NCBI RefSeq assembly: GCF_009931615.1
Contig: NZ_CP046620.1
Location: forward strand, 372,001 to 436,000
From: Algicella marina
GTDB lineage: Bacteria; Pseudomonadota; Alphaproteobacteria; Rhodobacterales; Rhodobacteraceae
Reading direction: 5' to 3'
DNA length: 64,000 nucleotides
Shown one piece after another: positions 35,687-44,792 of the stretch. The notes under the pieces were generated by a model, which was given only the letters and a program-made list of their open reading frames with translations, was not told the origin of the DNA and made no database searches. Position numbers and translations under genes: made by a program. The first letter of the stretch is position 1. Each line of letters begins with the position of its first letter.

Positions 35687-37051
35687 CTAGCTGCCGATGT
35701 CCAGTAAAGTCAGGAGATCGGCGTGGTTCGTCCAGACGATGAGTCCGCCGAACAGGAGGCCGACTGCGGCAAAGACCCCGTCATGTAGCGGATCCCATGC
35801 GCCTGCGCGGCGGGTCAGCCATATGACCATCGGGTAGACGAGCACGATGCCTATGGCCTGACCGGCAATGCCGCCAAGCAAGCCGAAATAGTGGATGCCC
35901 AGGATCAGGCCGCCGATTTGCAGCACGGCCTTGGCGAAGACGAGTGCGGCGTAGTAGCGGGATTCGCCCGCGGCCAGCACCGCCTGATCGTAGCTCATGA
36001 TGATGACCATCGGAATTTGCATGACGGCAATGCCGACCACCATCGCCCCGGCGGCGTAGTAGCGTGAATCGTAGAGCAGGTGGACCAGCGGCACGCCGAC
36101 AAAGCCGGCGACGATCAGCATGGACACGATCCCGCCGGTGAGTGCAAAGCGCATCTTGCGGACACCGCGGAAGTTTTCGGCAGATGCGCCGGGCGGGCGC
36201 TCCCTGTAGATTGGAATGAGGATGCGCCAGGCGACGGAAGTTGCAAGCAGCAGCGGGAAACTGGCAAGGAAATAGCCGATATTATAAACGCCGAGGTTGC
36301 TGAGGGTCAGGTACTTGGCCAGCACGATCTTGTCGCCCTGCGACAGGATAAAGCCGAAGGCGGTGGACAGAAATATCCACTTGCCGAACCCGACGAGATC
36401 GCGCACGGCGTCACGTTCCCACCGGAAGCGGTTGGACGTTCCCGGCACGAAAACATTGGAAATGAGGATCTTGGATACCGCACCCACGATACCGCCGATG
36501 ACAAGCGCCCAAACAGATTGCAGCAACCAGGCGAACAGGACCGTGGCGACGATGCCGATGATCTGAATTGCCATTTCCAGCAGAGTTACGCGCCCGAGGT
36601 TGAGGTGGCGGTTGGCGGATTCGAGCCTGGTGGGGAAAAAGCCCTGAATGACGAGAATTGCGCCGGCGACGGGGATGAGTTGCGCCAGTTGCGGTTCCTC
36701 ATAAAAGTTGGCGATCGGCACGGCGACGAGGACGGTCAGCAGCCACAACAACAGGCCGCGGATAACGTTCAATGTCCACGCAGTGTTCAGGAAATCTTCG
36801 TCGTCGCCGCGTTTGTTCTGCTGGATCGAGGTGTTGATGCCGACATCGGAGAAGTTGGTGAGACCCTGCATCACCACCATGACAAGCGCCATCAGGCCAA
36901 ACGCTTCCGGAAACAGGATGCGCGTGAGGATGAGGTTGGAGGCAAGCCGCAGGATCTGGGAAGTGCCGTAGCCGAAGATCGTCCAGAAGGAACTGCGCAT
37001 CGCCCTTGCGAACAGCGAATTGTCCTTGAGGATGGAGGCAAGCCTGCTCAT
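35687..37051 (-). CDS. Polysaccharide flippase (MOP superfamily, Wzx/PST type)
   Basis: A 454-residue integral membrane protein with about 12-14 hydrophobic segments. The N-terminus (FWTIFGYGTSQILRLASNLILTR) is typical of PST/Wzx exporters. It is expected to flip undecaprenyl-linked repeat units across the inner membrane. It lies downstream of the WecG-like gene on the same strand with a 39-base gap, and converges on the CpsD-like gene. Confidence 0.9.
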   Translation of the reverse strand: MSRLASILKDNSLFARAMRSSFWTIFGYGTSQILRLASNLILTRILFPEAFGLMALVMVVMQGLTNFSDVGINTSIQQNKRGDDEDFLNTAWTLNVIRGLLLWLLTVLVAVPIANFYEEPQLAQLIPVAGAILVIQGFFPTRLESANRHLNLGRVTLLEMAIQIIGIVATVLFAWLLQSVWALVIGGIVGAVSKILISNVFVPGTSNRFRWERDAVRDLVGFGKWIFLSTAFGFILSQGDKIVLAKYLTLSNLGVYNIGYFLASFPLLLATSVAWRILIPIYRERPPGASAENFRGVRKMRFALTGGIVSMLIVAGFVGVPLVHLLYDSRYYAAGAMVVGIAVMQIPMVIIMSYDQAVLAAGESRYYAALVFAKAVLQIGGLILGIHYFGLLGGIAGQAIGIVLVYPMVIWLTRRAGAWDPLHDGVFAAVGLLFGGLIVWTNHADLLTLLDIGS

Positions 37052-37090
37052 CGCGCGATGCTTCCGGAATGGATGGTCGTCATTTGCCGG

Positions 37091-37894
37091 TCAACCCGAT
37101 GTGGCCGCGCGCTGGCGCATGGCGGCGATGAGTTCGCCGGGCAGTATGGCCAGGCATCGGGCGTATCGCGGTACCAGCCGCCTGGGGCTCGAAAGCATGC
37201 GCCACACCCATTCCATGGCGATTCTGCGGACCCAGAGCGGCGCGCGTTGCTGGTGACCTGAAAGGAAGTCGACACCGGCGCCGACGGAGGCGAAACCGAC
37301 CGACGGGGCGATTGTCCGACCAAATGCCGCGAAGATTTCCTGCTTGGGCGCGCCGAGGGCGATGAAGCAGAGGCGGGCGCCGGAGGCATCCAGTTCCCTG
37401 AGAATCGCCTCGGCCTCCGGCCCGCCAGGCTCAAACCCCATTGGCGGCGCCTTCGCATAAGCGACGCGCAGGCCGGGAACCTTGGCTTCAAGGTCATCCT
37501 TGGCACCTGCAAGGGCCTCTTCGGTGCTGCCGACAAGGGCGAGGGGCATGTCCGACTCTGCTGCGAGGCGGGCCAGAGGCAGCACGAGATCGGACCCCGG
37601 CATCAGAGTTACCGGCTTGCCCGCAAGCTTCGAAAGCCAGACGATCGGGTTGCCGTCGGCGCAAACGAGATCCTGCCTGGCATAAGCCTCGGCGAAGACG
37701 GGTGAGGCGCGGAGTTTGACGAGGTGGTCGAGATTGATGGTCGCGAGGGCGAAACCCTCACGCCGTTGGAATCGTGACGCCACTTCCGCCATCAGTGCCG
37801 CGCGATCGGGCATGTTGACGGTTATCAACTGGCTGTCGAAACGAAAATCCACACCAAACTCCACACAGGAACGGGAGGATATCCGCCCGCTCAT
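37091..37894 (-). CDS. WecG/TagA/CpsF family glycosyltransferase
   Basis: A 267-residue GT26 enzyme. The family pattern is clear: TINLDHLVKLRASPVFAEAY, DGNPIVWLSKLAG, then GAPKQEIFA and VGAGVDFLSG, then RAPLWVRRIAMEWVWRM at the C-terminus. Relatives transfer N-acetylmannosamine(uronic acid) or other sugars to lipid-linked acceptors; the donor here is unknown. ATG 37894 has GAGG at good spacing; a GTG three codons upstream is less likely. It shares an upstream region with the divergent oxidoreductase gene. Confidence 0.92.
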   Translation of the reverse strand: MSGRISSRSCVEFGVDFRFDSQLITVNMPDRAALMAEVASRFQRREGFALATINLDHLVKLRASPVFAEAYARQDLVCADGNPIVWLSKLAGKPVTLMPGSDLVLPLARLAAESDMPLALVGSTEEALAGAKDDLEAKVPGLRVAYAKAPPMGFEPGGPEAEAILRELDASGARLCFIALGAPKQEIFAAFGRTIAPSVGFASVGAGVDFLSGHQQRAPLWVRRIAMEWVWRMLSSPRRLVPRYARCLAILPGELIAAMRQRAATSG

Positions 37895-38003
37895 GCAACC
37901 CACCTCGGCTCTAGCCCGTCCTCAGTGGATTGTCGAACACTTCGTCCCGGCAGCCGTGACGATTTGCATATTGCCTGTTTCTTCTACGCTGGAATGTGGC
38001 GGA

Positions 38004-38023
38004 AATTGTACCGCATGGCACAA
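38004..38023. promoter_or_regulatory. Inverted repeat in the WecG/oxidoreductase divergent region
   Basis: ATTGT (38004-38008) and ACAAT (38019-38023) form an inverted repeat with a ten-base spacer in the ~275-base divergent region. The stretch GCACAATAAT here resembles GCACAAATAAT at 61589-61599, before the sugar-transferase gene. Operator function is a guess. Confidence 0.25.
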
Positions 38024-38169
38024 TAATTGGTGGTTTGGTGCTCAAATGTGCAGAAAATCCAGTCTTCGACAGCCTGTGTCGTTGCGCAGAAAGTCAGGCC
38101 GGTGCTACATGGCGCGGGTTTCGAAAGTAAGTTGTAAAGGGCCGCAAAGTTGGGCTGGCAGATGTTTGC

Positions 38170-39297
38170 ATGAGCAAATTCGCGATCATCGGATGCGGCT
38201 TTGTCGCCGATCTGTATATGGGATCTTTCCGGACGATGCCGGAGGCGGAGATCGTGGGTGTCTACGACCTGGATCACGCGCGGCTGAAGACCTTCTGCGA
38301 CCATTGGAACCTGAAGGCCATGGAGTCGCGCGAAGCGCTCTTCGAAGCTCTGCCGGAAGGCGGAATTGTGCTGAACCTGACCAATCCGGACGCGCATTTC
38401 GCCGTCAGTTCGGCGGCCCTTGAGGCCGGATTCCACGTGTATTCCGAGAAGCCGCTGGCGACACGGATGGACGATGCGCGGGCATTGCATGCGCTGGCCG
38501 GTGAGAAAGGGCTGCTGCTGGCCTCCGCCCCTTGCAGCGTGCTGGGAGAGACGGCGCAGACGTTGGCACGGGCCGTGCGGAAGGGTGTGGCGGGAACTCC
38601 ACGGCTGGTGTACGCCGAACTTGATGACGGCTTCATTTCGCAGGCGCCATACGACAAGTGGACGAGCGAGAGTGGCGCGCCGTGGCCAGCAGAGGATGAA
38701 TTCCGCGTCGGGTGCACGCTGGAGCACGCGGGCTATTACCTGACATGGCTGATGGCGATGTTCGGACCGGTGAAGACCGTTGTCGCCGCTTCGGCCACTG
38801 TGGTTCCTGGAAAGGTTCCGGGGGAGGAAACCGCGCCGGACGTGTCTATCGCCACGCTCTTCTTTGAAGGCGGCATGGTGGCACGTCTTACCTGTACCAT
38901 TGTTGCGCCGCACGACCACCAGATCCGGGTGGTCGGTGACAAGGGCACACTGGCGGTGAAAGAGGCGTGGAACAACGCCGCACCGGTGAAGTTTCACCGA
39001 CGCTTCACGTTGCGGCGACGGCTGGTGGATATGCCGGTCGGGCGAAAGGTGAGGCTGGACACGAAGGAAACCCATCCGAAGGTTGGCCGGTGGGGCGCCG
39101 CGAGCATGAATTTCGCCCTGGGACCGATGGAAATGCTGCAAGCGCTAACAGAAGGGCGGGATTGCCGTCTTTCTGCCGATTTTGCGTTACATCTCAACGA
39201 GGTGACGCTGGCGATTCAGGGTGCAGGTGCACATTCGGGGGCGCAGGAGATGACAACACGCTGTGAGTTGATGGAGCCGATGCCATGGGCAGGATGA
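38170..39297 (+). CDS. Gfo/Idh/MocA family oxidoreductase
   Basis: A 375-residue NAD(P)-dependent sugar oxidoreductase. The Rossmann start is FAIIGCGFVADLY (Gly8, Gly10), and the family EKP motif is at residues 93-95, with the lysine as expected catalytic residue. The C-terminal alpha/beta domain follows. The substrate is probably a nucleotide- or lipid-linked sugar. It overlaps the epimerase gene by 13 bases, forming a pair that recurs as one fused protein at 42509. Confidence 0.9.
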   Translation: MSKFAIIGCGFVADLYMGSFRTMPEAEIVGVYDLDHARLKTFCDHWNLKAMESREALFEALPEGGIVLNLTNPDAHFAVSSAALEAGFHVYSEKPLATRMDDARALHALAGEKGLLLASAPCSVLGETAQTLARAVRKGVAGTPRLVYAELDDGFISQAPYDKWTSESGAPWPAEDEFRVGCTLEHAGYYLTWLMAMFGPVKTVVAASATVVPGKVPGEETAPDVSIATLFFEGGMVARLTCTIVAPHDHQIRVVGDKGTLAVKEAWNNAAPVKFHRRFTLRRRLVDMPVGRKVRLDTKETHPKVGRWGAASMNFALGPMEMLQALTEGRDCRLSADFALHLNEVTLAIQGAGAHSGAQEMTTRCELMEPMPWAG

Positions 39298-40289
39298 CGG
39301 TGCTGATCACCGGCGCCTCCGGCTTCATCGGGGAGCGGGCGGTTGCTGCAGCACGCAAGCGCGGGCACCTGGTGGTGGCTGTCCTGCGCCGGGCCGAGGC
39401 TGCGCCGAAGGCTTGGGCGGCTGACGGCGGCATCATGACCGTGGTCGTGGACCTAGCCGCAAAAGGTGCGGAGAAGACACTGACCGAGGCGATGCAGCCT
39501 GTGGATGTGGTAATCCATGCCGCGGCAAAGCTTGGCGGCGATGATGCGGAACAGTCCGGCGCCACGCTCACGGGTACCAGGACGGTGATAGCGGCAATGC
39601 TTGGGCGCGATGGCGCTGCACCAAGGTTGGTGCTGGTCAGCTCTCTTTCCGTCTATGGCGCGACAGGCCTGCAGGTGGGTGGGTCGCTGACGGAGAAGAG
39701 CCCGCTGGAAACGCATCCGGACATGCGGGACGCCTATTGCCGGGGCAAGCTGGCACAGGAAGACATGGTCAAGAAAGCGGCGCTGAAACACGGGTTTCCG
39801 CTTTGGATATTGCGACCCGGGGCGGTCTACGGTCCGGGCAGGGCGTGGAACGCGCATCTCGGCATCGGGCTGGGGCCGTTGCTGTTGCAGGTGGGCAGAG
39901 GCGGAGAGGTGCCGCTTTCGCACGTGGAGCATTGCGCCGAGGCGATGGTGTTGGCTGCCGAGGTGACACCGAAGGATGGTGCCATAGAATTCTGCAACGT
40001 GGTGGATAGCGTTCTGCCAACGCGCAGCGCTTTCGTGGCGGAGCATCAACGCAGTGGCTGGCCGCTGAAGGCGGTTGTCCTCCCTTACGGGATATTCAGC
40101 CTGATGTCGAAACTGATCGCCTATTTGCCCGATGGCCTTCGCGCGAAATTGCCCGGGCTGCTTCGTCGGCCGGTGCTGGATGCACGCATGAAGCCGTTGA
40201 CCTACCCCAACAAGATTCTGCGCGAGCGGCTGGGTTGGCAACCAAGCCGCGAATTCTCCGACGCGCTGCGTGAGGCCTGGGATGAGTGA
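39285..40289 (+). CDS. NAD-dependent epimerase/dehydratase (extended SDR)
   Basis: A 334-residue extended short-chain dehydrogenase with GASGFIG at 10-16 and the catalytic pair Tyr151/Lys155 (YCRGK). A VSSLSVYG segment provides the expected serine region. It acts on a nucleotide or lipid-linked sugar. ATG 39285 is taken; ATG 39294 is also possible. It overlaps the oxidoreductase upstream (13 bases) and the glycosyltransferase downstream (8 bases). Confidence 0.9.
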   Translation: MGRMTVLITGASGFIGERAVAAARKRGHLVVAVLRRAEAAPKAWAADGGIMTVVVDLAAKGAEKTLTEAMQPVDVVIHAAAKLGGDDAEQSGATLTGTRTVIAAMLGRDGAAPRLVLVSSLSVYGATGLQVGGSLTEKSPLETHPDMRDAYCRGKLAQEDMVKKAALKHGFPLWILRPGAVYGPGRAWNAHLGIGLGPLLLQVGRGGEVPLSHVEHCAEAMVLAAEVTPKDGAIEFCNVVDSVLPTRSAFVAEHQRSGWPLKAVVLPYGIFSLMSKLIAYLPDGLRAKLPGLLRRPVLDARMKPLTYPNKILRERLGWQPSREFSDALREAWDE

Positions 40290-41514
40290 ATTCAGGGGGC
40301 CGATCGCCTATCTGACGGGCGAGTATCCACGCGCGACAGACACATTCATCCAGCGCGAGGTGGCAGGGCTTCGGGCGCAGGGTGTCGAGGTGTTCACCTG
40401 CTCGATCCGCCGGACGGGCGTGGAGCATCTGGTCGGGCCGGAGCAAAAGGCCGAGGCGGCCTCGACCTTCTACGTGCTGGCGGCGGCCAAGCGGCCATTG
40501 CGGCTGCTGAAGGCGCATCTTGCGGCTATGCGCCGTGCGCCGGCGCGTTATTTCGCGGGTCTTAGACTGGCGTTGAAAACGCGACCTGCCGGATTGAAGG
40601 GCTTTTTCTACCAACTCTTCTATTTTGCTGAAGCGGTGTTGCTGGGGGAGTACCTGCACGAGAAGGGTGTGGTGCATCTGCACAATCACATCGCCAAGGC
40701 CAGTTGCACCGTCGCGATGCTGATGCAGGAGGTGAGTGGCATCGGGTATTCCTTCACGATGCACGGACCCGATATCTTCTATGCGCCTGAGCACTGGCGG
40801 CTGGACGAGAAGATCGCGCGTGCGAAGTTCGTGGCCTGCATCAGCCATTTCTGTCGTAGCCAGGGGATGAACTTTTCCGGGCGTGAGCATTGGCACCGGA
40901 TGCACATTGTCCATTGCGGCGTCATCCCGGAGCGTTACGCACTGGAGCGGCGCGGCAGGGGGCCTGTGCGTGCACTGTTCATCGGCCGGCTGGCGGCGGT
41001 GAAGGGCGTGCCGGTGCTGCTGGAAGCGCTGCGCGACGTGCCGGAACTGGAACTGGTGTTGATCGGTGACGGGCCGGAGCGGCGGGCGCTGGAAGCGGAG
41101 GCGCGGGAACTGGGCGGCCGCGTGAAATTCCTCGGCTACCAGAGCCAGGACGCGGTGGCCGAGGCGCTGGCCGAGGCCGACATGCTGGTGCTGCCGAGCT
41201 TTGCCGAGGGCGTGCCGGTGGTGCTGATGGAAGCGATGGCCGCGGGCCTGCCGGTGGTGACGAGCCGTGTGGCAGGCATTCCCGAACTGGTCGAGGACAA
41301 GGTGAGCGGCCTTTTGGTGCCGCCGGGAGACACGGCTGCATTGGCCGAGGCGTTGACGACACTGGTGGAGGATGCCGGCCTGCGACGCGAGATGGGCGAG
41401 GCCGGCCGCGCAAAGGTGGAGGCCGAGTTCAACCTTGCGCATGAAGTGCCTTGGCTGGGGCGGCTGCTGGCGGCTTACGTGGAGGACGGGCCGAAGCCCG
41501 GTTTGCGGCCATGA
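40282..41514 (+). CDS. Glycosyltransferase, GT4 family
   Basis: A 410-residue GT-B fold enzyme. The C-terminal donor-binding domain has RALFIGRLAAVKGVPVLLEAL and the E-x7-E motif region SFAEGVPVVLMEAMAAGLPVV. The N-terminus TGEYPRATDTFIQREVAGLR is typical of exopolysaccharide GT4 enzymes. Donor and acceptor are unknown. ATG 40282 overlaps the epimerase stop by eight bases; its own stop overlaps the next ATG by four. Confidence 0.92.
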   Translation: MSEFRGPIAYLTGEYPRATDTFIQREVAGLRAQGVEVFTCSIRRTGVEHLVGPEQKAEAASTFYVLAAAKRPLRLLKAHLAAMRRAPARYFAGLRLALKTRPAGLKGFFYQLFYFAEAVLLGEYLHEKGVVHLHNHIAKASCTVAMLMQEVSGIGYSFTMHGPDIFYAPEHWRLDEKIARAKFVACISHFCRSQGMNFSGREHWHRMHIVHCGVIPERYALERRGRGPVRALFIGRLAAVKGVPVLLEALRDVPELELVLIGDGPERRALEAEARELGGRVKFLGYQSQDAVAEALAEADMLVLPSFAEGVPVVLMEAMAAGLPVVTSRVAGIPELVEDKVSGLLVPPGDTAALAEALTTLVEDAGLRREMGEAGRAKVEAEFNLAHEVPWLGRLLAAYVEDGPKPGLRP

Positions 41515-42482
41515 CCGTCGCGGCCGTGGCCATTGGGCGGAACGAGGGCGAGCGGCTGGAACGCTGCCTTGCCTCGATGCAGGGCGTGGCCGATGTGCTG
41601 GTCTACGTGGATAGCGGCTCGAAGGACGGCAGCGTCGCGGCGGCCCGCGCGGCGGGCGCGGAGGTTGTGGAACTGGACATGAGCCAGCCTTTCACTGCGG
41701 CGCGGGCGCGGAACGCGGGCTTCGAGGCTCTGGCGGAGCGCGGGATGGCGGTGGACTTCGTACAGTTCGTCGACGGCGACTGCGCGCTGGTCGAGGGCTG
41801 GCTACCGGCGGCACGCGCGGCACTGGAGGCGGACGAGGGACTTGGCATCGTCACGGGCTGGCGCAGCGAGATTCACCGCGATGCCAGCATCTACAATCAG
41901 CTCTGCGACTTTGAATGGCGCCGCCCGGCCGGGCCGATCCTGACCTGCGGTGGTGACATGATGGTACGCCGGTTGGCGTTCGAGCAGGCGGGCGGTTTCG
42001 ACCCGACGGTTATCGCCGCCGAGGATGACGAATTCTGCGTAAGAATCCGTGGCAAGGGCTGGAAGATGGAGCGGTTGCCACTGGAGATGACGCGTCACGA
42101 TGCAGCGATGACCGGTTTTGGCCAGTGGTGGCAGCGGGCGGTACGAAGTGGCCACGGCTTCGCGCAGGTCGGTTGGCTGCATCCCGAGTATTTCGTGAAG
42201 GAGCGCAAGCGCGTGTGGTTCTACGGCTTCGTCCTGCCCGTGATTGCGGTACTGGGGTTGCTGCTCGTGTCGATCCTGGTGCCACTGCTCGTGCTGGGCG
42301 TCTATGGGCTGAACTGGTGGCGCACGTCCAAGGGATTGGTGCGCGAAGGTCTGCCGGCGGCGGAAGCACGGCGGCATGCGGTGCTGATCACACTTTCGAA
42401 GATTCCGAACATGCTGGGCATGTTAACATTTCACTGGCGCCGATTCAGGGGCAGTGCCATGCGGATCATCGAGTATAAATGA
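41511..42482 (+). CDS. Glycosyltransferase, GT2 family, membrane-associated
   Basis: A 323-residue GT-A enzyme. It starts TVAAVAIGRNEGERLERCL and has the metal-binding FVDGDCA (DxD-like) and CGGDMMVRR segments. Two or so hydrophobic helices near residues 235-270 suggest membrane attachment. ATG 41511 overlaps the previous stop (ATGA). It probably adds one sugar of the repeat unit; the donor is unknown. Confidence 0.92.
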   Translation: MTVAAVAIGRNEGERLERCLASMQGVADVLVYVDSGSKDGSVAAARAAGAEVVELDMSQPFTAARARNAGFEALAERGMAVDFVQFVDGDCALVEGWLPAARAALEADEGLGIVTGWRSEIHRDASIYNQLCDFEWRRPAGPILTCGGDMMVRRLAFEQAGGFDPTVIAAEDDEFCVRIRGKGWKMERLPLEMTRHDAAMTGFGQWWQRAVRSGHGFAQVGWLHPEYFVKERKRVWFYGFVLPVIAVLGLLLVSILVPLLVLGVYGLNWWRTSKGLVREGLPAAEARRHAVLITLSKIPNMLGMLTFHWRRFRGSAMRIIEYK

Positions 42483-42508
42483 TATCGAATGGATAGGTTG
42501 TTGAGTTC

Positions 42509-44605
42509 ATGACGAATACATTGCGCGCAGGTCTGGTGGGCGCCGGATACATCGCCACGTGGCACGCCAACACGATCAAGGCATTGCCGGGGGTGGAATT
42601 GACGGCGGTGTGCGATACCTCGCCCGCCGCCGCCGAGGCGCTGGCAGGTGCCTACGGTGCGAAGCCCTTCACCTCGCTGGACGACCTGATCGCCGCCGGG
42701 ATCTGCGACGCGGTGCACATCGTGACACCGCCGCAGGTGCACAAGGATCTGGCCATTCAGGCGATGGAGGGCGGGCTGCACGCTTTCGTCGAAAAACCCG
42801 TGGCGCTGGGCGCGGAAGAGACGGCGGCGATGCAGGCGGCCTCTGAGGCCACCGGAAAGATCTTCGCGGCAGGGCACAACTTCCTCGGCACGCCGAAATA
42901 CGAGAAGCTGAAGGGCATGGTGACGAGCGGCGAACTGGGCCGCATCGCCTCGGCCGAGATCAACTGGCGCTTCCCGCTCGCGCCGCTGCGCTCGGGCCCC
43001 TACACCATCTGGATGCTGCGCGAACCGAAGAACCTGCTGCTGGAGCTTGGGCCGCATCTCTATGCCTTCTGCGTCGATCTGTTCGGCGTGCCCTCGGATT
43101 TCACGCTGCGCCTTTCCAAACCCGTGGCGCTGCCGGGCGATGACATCCGCCACCAGGTGTGGCGGATCATGTGCACGGCGGGCGGGGTGGATGTGACGTT
43201 CCACCTCTCGCTGGTCGAGGCGCTGGACGACCGCAGCGTGACGGTGCGCGGCTCGGCCGGGATGGCGCTGCTCGACTATGCCAACGACACGCTGGTGGTG
43301 ACGCGGGAGAATGCCTCCGACCTGATCCTCAACCCGTTCCGCCGGGCGGCGGGGCAGGGGATGCAGAACCTGAAGGAGGCGTTCGGGAATGCCTTTCTGC
43401 AGACACGCACCCTGAACCAGAAATCGCCATACGGGCTGAGCTTCCTCGGCACTATCGGGCCGTTCTACGAGGCGATCCGCGATGACAAGCCGATCGACAG
43501 CCGCTTCTCCGGCGCGTCTGCCGTGAAGGTGATGACGGCGATCGACGAGACGGTGGCGCTGCTGCCGGGATACGTGCCTGTGGCCAAACCGGCGACGCGA
43601 AAGCCCGAGCCGAAGGTGATGGTGATCGGCGGCACGGGCTTCATCGGGCGGCACCTGACGCGGACGCTGGTGGAACGCGGGCACGATGTGCGCGTGCTCA
43701 GCCGGGGCCGCAACGGGCCGTTCCCCGATCTGGCAGACCACGTGGAAACCGTCGGCGTTTCACTGAAGGACCGCGCGGGGCTGGCGAAGGCGATGGAAGG
43801 GATCGATGTGGTCTACAACCTCGCCAAGTCGATGGACGACACGTGGGAAGCGGCGCTGGAAAACGATGTGGGCGTGGCCGTGGGCATCGCAGAGGCTGCG
43901 CTGGAAGCGGGCGTGAAGCGGCTGATCTACACCGGCACCATCGCCTCCTACAACATGGCCTCTCCCGAGGGCACCATCACCGAGGACGTGAGCTTCGGCG
44001 ACGATCTGACGGACCGCAACATGTACGCCCGCTCCAAGGCTGAATGCGAGCGGCGGCTGATGGAAATGCACCGCGAGAAGGGGCTGCCGCTGGTGATCGC
44101 GCGGCCCGGCATCGTGATCGGGCCGGGCGGGCCGTTGCAGCACTGGGGCATCGGGCGCTGGCACGGGGCGGGTGCCGTGCGCATCTGGGGCCACGGGCGC
44201 AACATCCTGCCCTTCGTGCTGATCGAGGATGTATCGGACGGGCTGATCCGGATGATGGACAACGAGGATGCCGTCGGCCGGTCGTTCAACCTCGTCGGCG
44301 AGCCGATGATGAGCGCGAGGGGCTACTTCGACGCCATCCACGAAGCTTTGGGGGCGAAGATCGACGTGCGACCGGGCAATCTGCACATGTTCCATGCCGC
44401 TGCCAGCGTGAAGCATTTCCTGAAGACGAAGGTGCTGGGGCGCAAGGGATTGAGCCGTGCCTCGTTGAAAGACTGGCAGAGCCGTGCGCATTTCACACCG
44501 TTTGACAACCGGCAGCCGAAAGAGATTCTCGGCTGGGAACCGGAGACGGACCGCCAGACGTTTATCCAAAAAGGTATAATCGACGCCAACCTTATGGGGT
44601 TCTGA
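42509..44605 (+). CDS. Fused Gfo/Idh/MocA oxidoreductase - NAD-dependent epimerase
   Basis: A 698-residue bifunctional protein. Residues 1-365 are a Gfo/Idh/MocA oxidoreductase (GAGYIA at 11-16, EKP at 95-97). After a short Pro/Lys linker (about 363-371), residues 372-698 are an extended SDR with GGTGFIG at 374-380 and the catalytic Tyr506/Lys510 (YARSK). The domain order equals that of the two separate genes at 38170 and 39285, but the sequences differ clearly. The frame is continuous with no stop or frameshift. It should catalyse two redox/epimerisation steps on a sugar; the substrate is unknown. Confidence 0.92.
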   Translation: MTNTLRAGLVGAGYIATWHANTIKALPGVELTAVCDTSPAAAEALAGAYGAKPFTSLDDLIAAGICDAVHIVTPPQVHKDLAIQAMEGGLHAFVEKPVALGAEETAAMQAASEATGKIFAAGHNFLGTPKYEKLKGMVTSGELGRIASAEINWRFPLAPLRSGPYTIWMLREPKNLLLELGPHLYAFCVDLFGVPSDFTLRLSKPVALPGDDIRHQVWRIMCTAGGVDVTFHLSLVEALDDRSVTVRGSAGMALLDYANDTLVVTRENASDLILNPFRRAAGQGMQNLKEAFGNAFLQTRTLNQKSPYGLSFLGTIGPFYEAIRDDKPIDSRFSGASAVKVMTAIDETVALLPGYVPVAKPATRKPEPKVMVIGGTGFIGRHLTRTLVERGHDVRVLSRGRNGPFPDLADHVETVGVSLKDRAGLAKAMEGIDVVYNLAKSMDDTWEAALENDVGVAVGIAEAALEAGVKRLIYTGTIASYNMASPEGTITEDVSFGDDLTDRNMYARSKAECERRLMEMHREKGLPLVIARPGIVIGPGGPLQHWGIGRWHGAGAVRIWGHGRNILPFVLIEDVSDGLIRMMDNEDAVGRSFNLVGEPMMSARGYFDAIHEALGAKIDVRPGNLHMFHAAASVKHFLKTKVLGRKGLSRASLKDWQSRAHFTPFDNRQPKEILGWEPETDRQTFIQKGIIDANLMGF

Positions 44606-44624
44606 AATTTTGAGGAGGAGATTT

Positions 44625-44792
44625 GTGACGGAGGGCACAGAAACGGAACCGCATTCCGGGCATACCTGTCCCTGTCACGACCTGAAACGAATGAGTTATT
44701 GTAATGCGTTACGAGTGTACGGACAGATTTGTAAACGGTATCGAGAAAGTGCGCTTTCAGGCGACTGTTCCAGGGGGCGTCGTGGCAGGTAA
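44625..44792 (+). CDS. Possible short cysteine-containing leader ORF
   Basis: A 55-codon frame beginning with GTG 44625, seven bases after the strong ribosome site GAGGAGGAG. It encodes five cysteines, including HTCPCHD, and ends TAA 44790-44792. It overlaps the following glycosyltransferase frame in a different register. Its stop lies 11 bases inside a candidate GTG start (44782) of that gene, an arrangement that would allow translational coupling. It resembles no family I know and may be non-coding. Confidence 0.3.
   Translation: MTEGTETEPHSGHTCPCHDLKRMSYCNALRVYGQICKRYRESALSGDCSRGRRGR

Noticed and set aside
36080-37261. A 393-codon plus-strand frame
   Set aside because: It is antisense to the flippase and WecG genes and is highly charged without any domain.
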